This document shows positions 23,630 through 34,041 of a stretch of DNA of 64,000 nucleotides, one piece after another. The stretch is from Amorphophallus konjac (taxonomy: Eukaryota; Streptophyta; Magnoliopsida; Alismatales; Araceae): NCBI GenBank assembly GCA_022559845.1, contig CM040117.1:77847731-77911730 (forward strand), read 5' to 3'. The notes under the pieces are model-generated. The model had not been told where the DNA came from. It saw nothing but the letters and a program-made list of their open reading frames with translations, and did not search any database. How positions within the stretch are numbered: the first letter of the stretch is position 1; each line of letters opens with the position of its first letter. The translations under genes were made by a program, and so were the position numbers.

Positions 23630-24360
23630 ATCAGATGATGTATAGACTTGAAAGTTTAACTGAGTGTACAGACTTCGTGTGAAGTAAGAGTGTATAGACT
23701 TCGTGATGCCAACATACAATGACTGTGCAAACTTGTTAAACCATGCACACTGTATAGACTCTTCATGCAACAATGTATGGACTTAGTTTATGTGTAGCTA
23801 ACAGATGTATAGACTTGCTTTCTGAACGATGCACAAAAGCAGTGTATGAACTTAAAGGTTAACACTCGAATATATAGAGTTGAAGGCCTAACAATCGAGT
23901 GTATAGACTTCAAAGGACAAAGCATCCACAGATCAGACGATGTACAGACTTTGCCAATATGAGACACTGTACAGACTTTGTCAAGTGACTGGCTATACAG
24001 ACTTCAGAAGATGAAGACTCTGTATCGACTTGAAGACCATGAGACAATGTATAGACTTGCCTTAACAATGAATGTGTAGACTTTGAAATAGGAGTCAGGC
24101 AAACGGATGTACAGAGTTGGCCAAAGCAGCAATGTATAGACTTTAGAGCAACAAAAGAATAAGTGTGTACACTGAGGGAGTGTACAGACTTTGACTTGAA
24201 GATCGTTCAGGAACAAGCCATAGCAGTGTATAGACTTAAGCATTCTGAGCATAACAAAAATCAATGTACAGACTTCATTCAATGCAAATGAATGTATGGA
24301 CTTCGTTTCAAGCAACGTAGGTAAAAGAAGAGACACTGTATAGACTTTCACACAAAAAAT
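23630..24360. repeat. About 24 copies of TGTATAGACTT in LTR copy B
   Basis: The word TGTATAGACTT (variants TGTACAGACTT) recurs every 25-46 bases. It occupies the same place in the LTR as the 32-base array of copy A and is a clear relative of that core (TGTGCATAGACCTT), but the spacing is irregular. Confidence 0.8.
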
Positions 24361-24372
24361 AGACAAAGCAGC

Positions 24373-24546
24373 ATGGCGTCAACCCAGCTGATCCACTGCG
24401 TCAACGCAGCAAGTAAACCAGCAACTACTGCGTCAACGCATCCTTGTAGCGTCAACGCAGCTAGTGAACAGACAGCCAATGCGTCAACCCAATCTCCAAC
24501 TGCGTCAACGCACTGCATGAACAATTAGTCACTGCGTTGACCCAAT
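24373..24546. repeat. GCGTCAACGCA word array
   Basis: Seven or eight copies of TGCGTCAACGCA or GCGTCAACCCA. TGCGTTGACGCA-type words are close to palindromic. It lies directly beside the TGTATAGACTT array. Confidence 0.75.
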
Positions 24547-24684
24547 CTAGCCATATTCATGAATTAGCTATTCAAGCAAACAATCAGATATTTAAGCAGT
24601 CAAACAGTCATCTAAATTAATTAGCACACTTCAGTGTGACTCATGATGTGTCAGCCATCATCAAAACCACACAGGGGCACAACA

Positions 24685-25905
24685 ATCTCCCCCTTTTTGA
24701 TGATGGCAACACTATGAGTTACACTGACTCAGATTAGATTCTTCTCCCCCTTTGCCTTCATCAAAAAATGAAATAGGGAAATAATTCAGTAAAGCACAGG
24801 AATGTTATATCAACAAGAGCACAGGGACACTCAAGAACGCTGACTAGATCTCTCCCTTTATGAAAAACACTCAGCATGACATGGAAACTCCCCCTGATTA
24901 GATGGAGTGAAAGAGGCGATGAGCATCTATCAGCAAAGCACATGGGTATTCAAGAATTACCACAGTCTGTAATTACAGTGAATAAATGAGAAAGCAGGAT
25001 TTTCATTAGCACACCAAATTCATAAATCTTTATAAACGAATTTCAGATTCTTCAATTATAATAGATTATGAATGAGTTTAAGCTTACCATCATGATTTAA
25101 GAGTGATGTATTTAAAGTTTATCAGGAAAATTCATTACTCATATCAGAAGCATCTTTTAATAAAGATGAACCATCAACTCATTTGTTATTCATGTTGAAT
25201 CTCATTCCATCTTACTCATTTAAATTCAATGGCTCCTATGGAAGTTACATAAGATAGTATTGAGATTAAACATAAATAAATGAGACTGAACTTCTCTTTA
25301 AATTTTCAGAATTTTCTATTGAGCATCACTCATTTTTCCTGAGCAAGTTTGGTTCAGTCTACACCTTTTTACATGAGGCACAACACGTCTTAGGTGAAGT
25401 GACCCAGTTACTCAGTGTGACAACCACATTGCCTCTTAAAGAAAACAGAGTTAGCAATGGAGTATCTTTTTACATGAGGAGACACCTTGATCAGAGGTCA
25501 GAATCCCCAGTGACTCAACACAACCATGCCATTGCTCTGCCAGATTTTCAAGCATTTTGAAAAGAGAGTTAACTATGGCACTTCATGACATGGGCTTACT
25601 CTACTTCATTGATAGAGAACCCAGTTTCTCTGTGACCAAAGTCATTGCTCTTGCTTTGAATCTTTAAGTGTTTTCAGATTTTTTCAAACAAAACTCAGTA
25701 CACTTGAAATGTTTAAGAACAATACCTTCTACATGTATCTTAACCAAAGAAAGCCATGTCTTTTAAAACTTTAGATTTCAGAAGGTTTTGCATGAAGTTC
25801 ATGAGACAACTGGTTAAGATTTATTAAGTAGAATGAATTAGATATTTTCAAGACTTTTACATCAAAACATTGGAAATACATTAGACTTAAATCAATTTGA
25901 TTTAT
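24685..25905 (-). mobile_element. SIRE-like 3' internal remnant attached to LTR copy B
   Basis: Begins with the polypurine tract (minus strand) and has repeated CTCCCCCT blocks like 16562-17290. No coding domain is visible. It stops near 25905, where + strand Tat-like gag sequence begins. Confidence 0.65.
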
Positions 25906-25919
25906 CAAAACATTTTCAT

Positions 25920-27240
25920 GAGACAACCGTGTGCACTCGTCGAGGCATTCCTCTCTCCTGCCACCTCAAGCCAGAAGGTCAAGCCAGTGGACAAACGACT
26001 GGCATCTCACGAAGTGCACACGGTTGACTTCAAAGCCTTCAAGCAGCAAAAAGAAAAAGACAAAGGGGTAGCTGAGCCTCCCCCGGCCAAGCCCGCTGAG
26101 CAGAGAGAAGGCCCTTCCCTACGGGAGAAAATGAAAAATCTATATTCATTCCCTCGAGATAAAACTCGAGTCTTGTTCGAATGGGCTACTAGATACAACA
26201 AGATCACTCTCCCAGAGCTGAGTGACCTCAGAAGACAAGATGACCCTCGTTTCTACTCGTATCATCAGATGCTCGGGCATGCTATCGAGGAATGCTATGT
26301 CTTTAAAGACACTATTGAGTCTTTAATTAAGAAAGGCGAGCTGTAAAGTGGGGAGCATAAAGTTGATCCCCCGCGCCCGCATGAAATGCCCACTCTGGGG
26401 GCAACAGTTAATATGATATCTTTATATCAGCAGCTACCTGAAGAAGTGGCAGAGGCCTGCACTCAACACACCTATGAGGCCTATGTCCTGACGCCGATAA
26501 AAGACCAGGGGAATTAGCAGACCGTGCCAGCAAAAACAAGAAGAATGGCAGTGCCTCGTCGTGGCCCAAGAATTCACATGCGGGGTGTCACACCTCAGTC
26601 AGCTCCCCCTCCCGTGACCCCCGCCTAGCATGAGACAGCTCCTCAGGTGGTCTTTAGAAGGCTCACCGGCAACAAGAAGAAATAAACCCCCCTACGAGTG
26701 CACAAAGAAGCCAGTCTGACAGTTGAACGTCGTCAAGAAATTATAGACGAGCTAGATGAATATGAACAGCCTGAAATCCGGCCTATCCAATTGAAGGATT
26801 AATATGTTTCATGGGAACATTTTGAATCTCTGGAACTGATAGAAAAAGTGGAAGCTGAAGAACCAGGCATATGGGATGAACCTCCACAGGAGTAGCCACC
26901 GATTGTGAAGACAAAGAAGAAGAGGTCAAAGGCCAAAAGAAAAGGTATTGTCGTACCTTGCAACACTCTTTCAGCCCTGTTTGACATAGTCCGGATCTCG
27001 AAAGAGGATGATGAAGAAATATGCCTCACATCGGCAGAGGCAAATCAAGCTGAAGCTTCCTCCTCCAAGCATGCCACCAGGTCTAGAAGAGAATGGGGGC
27101 ACCTTCCCTAGGACAACCATATCATTATGCTCTGGGGCAAACAACCCTACCAAGTCCCTGTGGACGCACTAAAAATTCGAAAGGAATTAAATTCTGGTGC
27201 TAATAGTTTGGTTGATTGGGCTTATTTTTTTGTTTAGTGC
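25920..27240 (+). pseudogene. Broken Tat-like gag and downstream region
   Basis: The first 426 bases form an open frame (to 26346) ending in a gag C-terminal pattern: FYSYHQMLGHAIEECYVFKDTIESLIKKGEL-like spacing, read here as H-x-M-L-G-H-x-x-E-E-C. This is the degenerate zinc-knuckle region seen in Tat-lineage gag. The + strand frame then continues to about 27240 with at least five in-frame stops, including a stretch with MLWGKQPYQVPVDALKIRKEL. There is no LTR or primer site adjacent. It belongs to neither Tat-A nor Tat-B, which are on the minus strand. Confidence 0.65.
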
Positions 27241-27244
27241 GAGG

Positions 27245-27835
27245 GCGTACCAGTCACAAAGTGACAGTTTATTCGGGCTTCATGGAAGCCCTTGGTGCGC
27301 TCGATCTGACTGATCAGATGATTGTGTGATTCGTGTCGGGACCAAAACCCGCCGTGCCATAAAGGTCACGGCGTTATTTAAATCTCCCCGGAGGAGAGAA
27401 CACCCTTGATTAAACGCCAGGAATAAGGGCCCCACAGCCTCAAGAACAACATTAATAAAATGAGATAACAAGAATCTCAAATTACGTTAAAATGCCCCTC
27501 GGTGGGGGTGAAAATGCTTAAATCATGTTGGTCACTTACCGGCCATTTCGTATTCAGACAAAAGTCCGTGTTGAAAGCACGATAGAGACGGATACAAACA
27601 CATGCAAATGTATGCCGAATGTGCGGCAAGTTTGATGATAGAGCGGGATTAAATCCCAATGAGAACGAGTCCTGTCTATTGAGCTATTAGCCCGCGGTGA
27701 TACTGAGTTGCGATCATATTGGGGATAATTCTCAAGGTCTGAACACGGCTTGCCGGGGAGTCATCGATGTTCCATTCACCGGGTCTGAAGAGGCTGGGTC
27801 CGAAATAGACATTATCATGCTTTTTGTTATTATTA
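27245..27835 (+). repeat. Right arm of a diverged inverted repeat
   Basis: Inverted, roughly 70 percent identical copy of 13516-14095. It follows the Tat-like gag remnant directly. The two arms face each other across 13 kb of nested elements. A decayed AT-rich stretch follows, as on the other side. Confidence 0.6.
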
Positions 27836-28022
27836 TTTAGGTATTGAATTTTACTGTTTATTCACATACATGGATGTATATTTATATATTTCTTCATTTT
27901 TTAAGTGGTGATATTATTATAATGTCCTTTTTTGTTTCAGTTTTATTATGTCATTACTCTCCTTTTTTGTTTTGACCCTTTTTTTATTTATTTATTCACT
28001 TTAACATTATTTTATTATTATT
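27836..28022. other. AT-rich stretch, no gene
   Basis: TTATTATT-rich low-complexity DNA between the inverted-repeat arm and the Tat-A LTR. It resembles the complement of 13260-13515. Confidence 0.6.
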
Positions 28023-28918
28023 TGTAGTGGCAGAAAAATGGTTCCTAGGCCATGTACCACCTTCTCTATTTATTTGTTAGGGAAGTCATCTCACGCTCGT
28101 GGATGCCTGCACACACCAAGAAACCAGAAGGGCGTCAGAAGGAGTCCCGGGTGTTACCCCAGGGGACAACCCTCCGATGTTTAAGTCAGCAAGAGATTAA
28201 TGAGCGATAGAGAGGAGCAAAGTAAGAGAGAAGTAGGGGTCATAGTCATCGATCCAGGAGGCGTGTAGGTCCTCTGCACGCGTGCTCGCCGCTCCCAGTG
28301 GGCTCTCGGGTAGTGCTCGCTGGGCGGTAAGGACGCACAGGAGGAAGAGGCTCTCTGGATGTAGCAAACGTCCCTCTCATTGTGGTTGCTTAGTCGAGTT
28401 GCTCTCTTCTCAGTAGAAAGCTCTGGGGCCAGAATATCCTCTTGCGCAGTAGCGTGGGGTTTAGTAGAAGGATCTACCGTGCTCTTCTCTTCCGTCGATA
28501 TCCCTTTTATATGGGTTGTCTTAGAGCGAGGACCTCATCCCTTGATAGGGAAGGGTCCGTTTAGTTGGAGTAACATTCCTCCGCTATGTTGGCGGGAGTT
28601 TCCCATTGGAGGGCGATAGCCCTAGCATCGGCCGTTCCCTGGGCGAGTCTTACAGCACTCATGGCGCGTGCTCGCCCATTACTGGGTCAAGGCCGGCGTC
28701 GTGGGGGCAACAGTCAGTCGTCGGAGTGTCCACCGACGAGAACTGCGCTTGGGTCGGCATTATCGACGTCGTGGGATCCGATGCTCTGTTGGGCCGGTAT
28801 CCTTCTTTATTGGGCTGAGCCTACACGCTCATCCCTTGCCTGGGCTTAGCACTTCCAATCCTTAATGGGCCACGCGTGCGTGGGCCATTTTTGGGTTAAA
28901 CCAAATTTACCCTCCTCA
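28023..28918 (-). repeat. 3' LTR of Tat-A
   Basis: The right edge (...CCTCCTCA at 28918) is set by the adjoining polypurine tract; read on the minus strand the LTR begins TGAGGAGGG. The left edge is placed at TGTAGTGG (28023) by the TG/CA rule and the change to AT-rich flank. No partner LTR is available in the window to confirm it, so the left edge is tentative. Confidence 0.55.
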
Positions 28919-28931
28919 CTTCCCCCTACTC
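28919..28931 (-). other. Polypurine tract of Tat-A
   Basis: On the minus strand GAGTAGGGGGAAG precedes the TGAGG start of the 3' LTR. Confidence 0.6.
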
Positions 28932-29413
28932 TTAGTTGTCGAGCACTCGCAGGGGATTGAGAGTAGCCCAAGAGAGGGTTCTTCTGGAGGCTGTGATCCG
29001 AAGATGATTTTTCTCATACGGTGGGAGTTGGTGGCTTCGAGAGCTGCTTGGCACGTAAGGTGCCTCTGGCGGTGGCAGAAGCCATGCTGGCAATGATGAC
29101 GTCGGATCTTGTCTTGTTCTAGGGATGTAGGCTCAGAACGGTCGTCTGGTCTTGGTAGTCGTATCGCCATAGCGGCAGACATCTCTTCGTCTGACCCTTA
29201 GGGGGCAACCGTCGAACTGTAGTGGGCGGTTTATAAGGAGTGCCGTGAGGCTTTTCGAAAACCATATCCACATCTCGCTGGTCGCCTCGCTTCATCGTAG
29301 GCTTCTTCCTCCCTTTACCTAGTGAGGATCTTTCTTTCTCAGTTCTTCTTTTCTTCGATAGTGATGCCTCCACGTAGGAGAGTTCTTAGGGTCGAGTCTT
29401 CCTCTTGGAGGAG

Positions 29414-30094
29414 ATGCCTCGGAGCCAAGGCGGTGTGCCGAGCACTTCATGTGCGGGCACTAGTCGGCCTGACTCCCAGCCCCTAGTGGCCTATTGGGTA
29501 TTCTACGGCTTGCGGGAGACCTTCCAGATCCCCCCCCCCGAGTATGACATCATCTTCCCCACTGTGGGAGACGACATAATGAGTCACCCTACTGGTGGGA
29601 TCATGATCCCGGTGGCCTCCTTTCAGGTGGGTCTTCGTATTCCGGTCCATCCTTTCATTTTGGCTGTCCTCCGCCATTACGGGCGGAACCCTGGGGGCAT
29701 AACTCCCAATTCTTATAGAATCCTCCGCGGGTTTGTCTATGCTTTCCGTAGAGCATCGGTGGAGTCGAGCGTCGACTTGTTCCGGTTATTTTTCCTCCTC
29801 CAGAGTTGTCCATCCGACACCTATTTCGCCTACTTCAAGGCTCGTGTCTGTGACCATTTTATCTCTGTCTCTCGTACCACGTCCAACCGTAAGAGATGGG
29901 TAGAGCAGTACGTATACCTGATCGAGTCGAAGGACTGGGAAAGAGCCTCTGATGGTTGGATGTGGAGTGACTTTCCTAGCCCTTGGCGTGATACGAAGCC
30001 TTCTCTGAACGCCGAGGGTCGTCGGGATCTAAAGGTGGTTTCCCGGTACCCTCTCATCGATGCAGACCATGTCTTGACCCCGATACTGCTTTGA
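29414..30094 (+). CDS. Antisense gene of Tat-A, first exon (putative gypsy-type transposon domain)
   Basis: Runs opposite to pol in the space between integrase and 3' LTR. The protein (about 226 residues from the ATG at 29414) resembles the plant family annotated as 'putative gypsy type transposon' (PF04195): a segment rich in aromatic residues with VPEYDI-like PPEYDIIFP, then HPFILAVLRHYGRNPGGITPNSYRILRGFVYAFR, quoted here in part as RILRGFVYAF, and W-rich C-terminal half. Function is unknown. The frame ends in a TGA at 30092-30094; a cryptic or true intron then ends at the acceptor TTTTCAG (30189-30199). The downstream coiled-coil region at 37870-38616 looks like the C-terminal part of the same gene, split by a CACTA. 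No promoter element is evident. Confidence 0.7.
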   Translation: MPRSQGGVPSTSCAGTSRPDSQPLVAYWVFYGLRETFQIPPPEYDIIFPTVGDDIMSHPTGGIMIPVASFQVGLRIPVHPFILAVLRHYGRNPGGITPNSYRILRGFVYAFRRASVESSVDLFRLFFLLQSCPSDTYFAYFKARVCDHFISVSRTTSNRKRWVEQYVYLIESKDWERASDGWMWSDFPSPWRDTKPSLNAEGRRDLKVVSRYPLIDADHVLTPILL

Positions 30095-30199
30095 GAGCTG
30101 GGGTTGTGTCCCCCATTGCCGCAGGGTACTGGTCTTGTCTCCCCGTAGGGATGTGGAAGTAGTGGCTGATGCTAGACTAACCCTGTCTTTGCATTTTCA

Positions 30200-30393
30200 G
30201 GGGCGACTGAAGCGCTAGGTTGGACCCCTGAGATCGTCCGGCTACCGCGGCTTGCTCCTCGTCCCGTGGATCACGTCACTCCAGGGACCGGCCAGGTGTT
30301 GGTTGTCGCCCCCCCAGCTCAGGTTGCTTTCGCCCCGGGGAGGTTGCAGTATCCGGCCCATGTCGGCATTCCTCTGGTGCGTTCACTCGAGGC
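30200..30393 (+). pseudogene. Antisense gene of Tat-A, second exon, interrupted by CACTA
   Basis: Starts after a pyrimidine tract and CAG acceptor. The frame through VLVVAPPAQVAFAPGR runs to the CACTA insertion at 30394. Across the insertion (dropping one GGC copy) it stays open for about 25 further codons to a TAG near 37560. This placement shows that the CACTA landed in an exon. Confidence 0.55.
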
Positions 30394-30595
30394 CACTACA
30401 AGAAAAAGTGGCAATAGCGACCGAATTAGAGACCGAATAAATCGGTCGCTAGTCGGTCCCAAATAGCGACCATATAGCGACCGATATAATCGGTCGCACG
30501 TCTGAGACCCATTTTGCGACCGAATTTATTTCGGTCTCTAATCGGTCGCTGATCTTGCGACCGAATTTATTTAGGTCGCGAAGCGGTCGCGGATC
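30394..30595. repeat. Left terminus and subterminal GCGACCGA repeats
   Basis: After the terminal 14 bases come about ten copies of GCGACCGA or its inverse TCGGTCGC, often paired as GACCGAATAAATCGGTC. In En/Spm such words are bound by the element's TNPA-type protein. Confidence 0.85.
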
Positions 30596-30605
30596 ACTCA
30601 TCTCC

Positions 30606-31900
30606 CCCCCCCCCCCCCCGCCACCAGCTCCCCCCCTCCCCCCCGCGTCCCCCCCCTCCCCCCTGCGGCCCCCTCCCGCCCGAGCCCCCCTCCGCCCGAG
30701 CCCCCCCTCCCCCTGCGGCCCCCTCCCGCCCGAGCCCCTCTCCGCCCTAGCCCCCCCTCCCCCTGCGGCCCCCTCCCCTCCCGCCCGATCCCCCCTCCGC
30801 CCGAGCCCCCCCCTCCCCCTGCGGCCCCCTCCCGCCCGAGCCCCTCTCCGCCCTAGCCCCCCCTCCCCATGCGGCCCCCTCCCGTCCGAGCCCCTCTCCG
30901 CCCTAGCCCCCCCTCCCCCTGTTGCCCCCTCCCGCCCGAGCCCCTCTCCGCCCGAGCCCCCCCTCCCCCTGCGGCCCCCTCCCGCCGGAGCCCCCCTCCG
31001 CCCGAGCCCCCCCTCCCCTTGCGGCCCCTCTCCTGCCCGAGCCCCTCTCCGCCCGAGCCCCCCCTCCCCCTGCGGCGCCCTCCCGTCCGAGCCCCTCTCC
31101 GCCCTAGCCCCCCCTCCCCCTGCTGCCCCCTCCCGCCCGAGCCCCTCTCCGCCCGAGCCCCCCCTCCCTCTGCGGCCCCCCCATCTCCCCCCCGCGACCA
31201 GCTCCCATCGGCGGTGGACGGACGACTGCGAGCGGCGTGGCGAGCGGCGGTGGACGGACGACCGGCGTGGCGAGCGGTGGTGGACGGACGACTGCGAGCG
31301 GCGGCGGGGACCGGCCATCGGAGGTAAGTGAGGCGGACCCCCGCCGGAGCCCCCCTCCGCCCGAGCCCCCCCTCCCCCTGCGGCCCCCTCCCGCCCGAGC
31401 CCCTCTCCGCCTGAGCCCCTCTCCGCCCGAGCCCCCCCTCCCCCTGCGGCCCCCTCCCGCCGGAGCCCCCCTCCGCCGGAGCCCCCCCTCCCCTTGCGGC
31501 CCCCCTCCCGCCCGAGCCCCCCCTCCCCCTGCGGCCCCCTCCCGCCCGAGCCCCCCCTCCCCCTCCGGCGCTGCTCTCCCCTCCCCATCTGGTTTCCCCC
31601 TCCGGCGCGGCTCTCCCCTCCCCATCCGGTCCCCCCTCCGGCTCCGGTCCCCCCTCCGCAGGGCCCCCCCTCCGGCTCCGCCCCCCCCTCCGCAGGGCCA
31701 CCCCTCCGGCTCCGGTTCCCCCTCCGCAGGGCCCCCCCTCCGGCTCCGGGCCCCCCTCCGGCTCCGGTCCCCCCTCCGCAGGGCCCCCCTCCGGCTCCGG
31801 TCCCCCCTCCGGCTCCGGTCCCCCCACCGGCTCCGGTTCCCCCTCCGCAGGGCCCCCCCTCCGGCTCCGGTCCCCCCCTCCGGCTCCGGTATTAAATTTT
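30606..31900. repeat. C-rich tandem array of about 1.3 kb
   Basis: Imperfect units of about 45-60 bases (CCCCCTCCCCCTGCGGCCCC, then CGCCCGAGCCCC) fill 30606-31195 and 31340-31560. A second type (CTCCGGCTCCGGTCCCC with CCGCAGGG) fills 31560-31890. A less repetitive island with CGGCGGTGGACGGACGA units lies at 31196-31330. The very long Pro-rich (+) and Gly-rich (-) open frames are a result of the composition. Confidence 0.9.
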
Positions 31901-31966
31901 AATATCCTGCTATATTTGATTTCTGCTCTTATGAATGTGTTGGATATTAAAATAAAATTCATGCTT

Positions 31967-32062
31967 GGAGTGGTCTCTGATCTCAAACTAGCCCACCCAC
32001 CTCCTGTTGCTATAGTACCATTAGGAACTGGGAACAATCTTCCTTTTGCATTTAGCTGGGTA
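31967..32062 (+). pseudogene. Captured exon of a diacylglycerol kinase gene
   Basis: The + strand frame encodes [29 protein letters not shown] (shown here only as the core [12 protein letters not shown]), the glycine-rich catalytic-domain motif of plant diacylglycerol kinases, which phosphorylate diacylglycerol to phosphatidic acid. The match ends at a good splice donor (TGG|GTAGGT) about 32062, so a real exon border was captured. The C1 domains and the rest of the catalytic domain are absent. The following 32062-32480 may be captured intron or other sequence; I recognise no further exon there. Confidence 0.75.
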
Positions 32063-32479
32063 GGTTACATTTCCACATGTATAATGTACATGTACAATTT
32101 GACTTGTTCATGCATGTGCATGTGGTTTGGGGCTCAGGGGATGCTGATCATGTACTTGCTTTCACAATTAGACAAGCTAGTCACATTGGGGTTCCTTAAT
32201 TTCCATTTGTGTACATGCTCCCAATTTTAACCATTTTTGAGCCTTCTTCTGAGCCTTAATTGGCTACATTATGTTGATACTTAACAGTGGTGAGCAATGC
32301 ATTATGCATTCTGAGGACCCCGAGTGGGTCGATAGAACAAGTTACTTCCTTTTCCTTGCTTTTCAGATGATGTATTCAATTTTAGAATTCATCACGTTAT
32401 CCAACAAATGGATGCACATGAGATTAGATGCCTTTATTTTTCTTTTCCAAGTCCTAAGGTGAAAGCAACTGCTGTTGTA

Positions 32480-33625
32480 GGGAAAGAAGAATCCTGGTAA
32501 TGGATGTATATGTATTTGGAGCTGATAATCAGTGGTGTACCCAAAATAAATAAACTAATATAATAGGTATTAATATGATGTTTAAATTTTATTTTATGTA
32601 TACTTGATCATTAGATTAAATTAATGGATGATATTAAAGGATAAAATAGTAATTTAAGTATTATTCAATTATCTGATATTTATATGATACCTATAATACT
32701 GTAGCTTTTCGATAGAACTATAGGGTCTTATAAGACAGTTTAAGATGGTAGTTTCCTTGTTGACTTGGATTTGGATGCACCCGCACCCCATATCTGCACC
32801 AAAATCAGACCTGTTCATCCTTAGCCTGGATCTAAAGATTCAATTATGTTCAAAAGCATCTGGCAGCATGATTTCTTCATGTGTTTGTGGGAGTGGATCA
32901 TAGATTCGTATGCATGCACTCAGTCAGAATCTTTTTTCCTTTTTCCCTTGTCCGTAGTCCAAATGGAATGATATGCAAGATATATATCTGACTATCACAA
33001 CCTTATGATGTAGAGAGTTTGCTGCTGATTTTATTTTTTCTTTATGAAATGTAATTCAGTTGGCATATAATCATGAGGATGAGAATTCCTAAAGAAGGCT
33101 CTTGTGATCCTGTGGCGCTTCTAATCAGATTTCTAAAACAGAATGATGCACCTAACCTTATTTAGATGCTGGGCGGTTTGATCACGTATCTTGCAATATA
33201 TCCATGCTCTGTCTAATCAGAATACTGTGTCTGAAGACCACTGTTCCGTTGTTTATTTTTTCTTTTTTGTTATTTAGACTTGTAGCATTTCTAAAATAGT
33301 AATTATATATGAAGCTAGAGATAGTTGGGTGTTACTTGCAGCATTTCCAGCACATTCATAAGAGCATGAATTTTATTTTAACATGTTACTGCTATGTTTT
33401 TAGAATGTGTTATTATCTTGTCAATATTTAATTAGTTGGGTGTTGTATGTGAGCTGAGATGCGTGGGTGCAACCTAACATTGCACGCATCTTAGGAGAGC
33501 GTGTTAAACCCGTGTCAATCAATCTACCCGTTCAAGACTTTGGGATTGATGTGCACGTTCTCATTTTGAATGATGAGAATGTGTATATCTAACTCAAAGT
33601 CTTGAATTGTCCCGTTTGGACAGTC
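32480..33625. other. CACTA interior without recognised gene
   Basis: AT-rich, no convincing frame. It may be the leader or intron of the transposase gene or further captured intron. Confidence 0.5.
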
Positions 33626-33626
33626 T

Positions 33627-33896
33627 GTGAATGTTTGATCGCACTTAGGTGGTTAATTACTATATGTGTTTGTGTTGTTTGTTAAAAATTTTGGCTGGAT
33701 GCGTCTTCTCACTCCTCTCTGATATACCTTTATTGATTTTGATTAATTTCTTAACCACTTATTAGTAAGTGTTTAAGAAAATTTCTTAATCAATAAATAT
33801 TTTGTGGTATATCGGAGAGGTGTGGGGAGATGCTGCCGAAATTTTTAGCAAATAACACAACACATATAGTAATTAATCGTGCGATCAAACCTTCAC
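33627..33896. repeat. Near-perfect 270-base hairpin upstream of the transposase gene
   Basis: The left arm starts GTGAATGTTTGATCGCAC and the right arm ends GTGCGATCAAACCTTCAC. The arms pair almost to the centre at CCACTTATTAGTAAGTG (about 33756-33772). Similar leader hairpins, with a preceding CCCGTTTGGACAGTCTG (33610-33626), occur in other plant CACTA transposase genes as far as I recall. Confidence 0.8.
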
Positions 33897-34041
33897 AGAT
33901 GGGTTAAAAAGTGAAAATCTAAATGATATTTCCGTCCTATTTAAAATGGCAGAGATGGACGATGTGAGGAAAGGGTTGGACTTTTTATTTTGTTAAACAT
34001 GTTAAAGTTTTGTGTGTTTACATTTCATTCGCATAGGGAAA

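Larger units (their letters stand above)
22383..24684 (-). repeat. SIRE/Maximus-like copia LTR, copy B (3' LTR)
   Basis: 2302 bases. On the minus strand it begins TGTTGTGCCCCTGTG after the purine tract AAAAAGGGGGAGAT (24685-24698) and ends CTGTGTTTATCA. The tip sequence and the GGGGGAGATTGTTG junction are characteristic of SIRE/Maximus LTRs. A minus-strand TATA-like TATATATA lies near 23450-23458. It aligns in order with copy A but is much diverged, so the two come from different subfamilies. Confidence 0.8.

Noticed and set aside
14099..24684. The two SIRE-like LTRs as the pair of one element
   Set aside because: Both have a polypurine tract on the same (right) side and neither has a primer-binding site on its left, so both are 3' LTRs; they are also too diverged.
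30449..32037. Very long Gly/Arg/Glu-rich minus-strand frames (379 and 394 codons) and Pro-rich + strand frames
   Set aside because: They follow from the C-rich tandem array, which lacks stop codons in most frames; no domain, no codon bias, and several frames are open at once.
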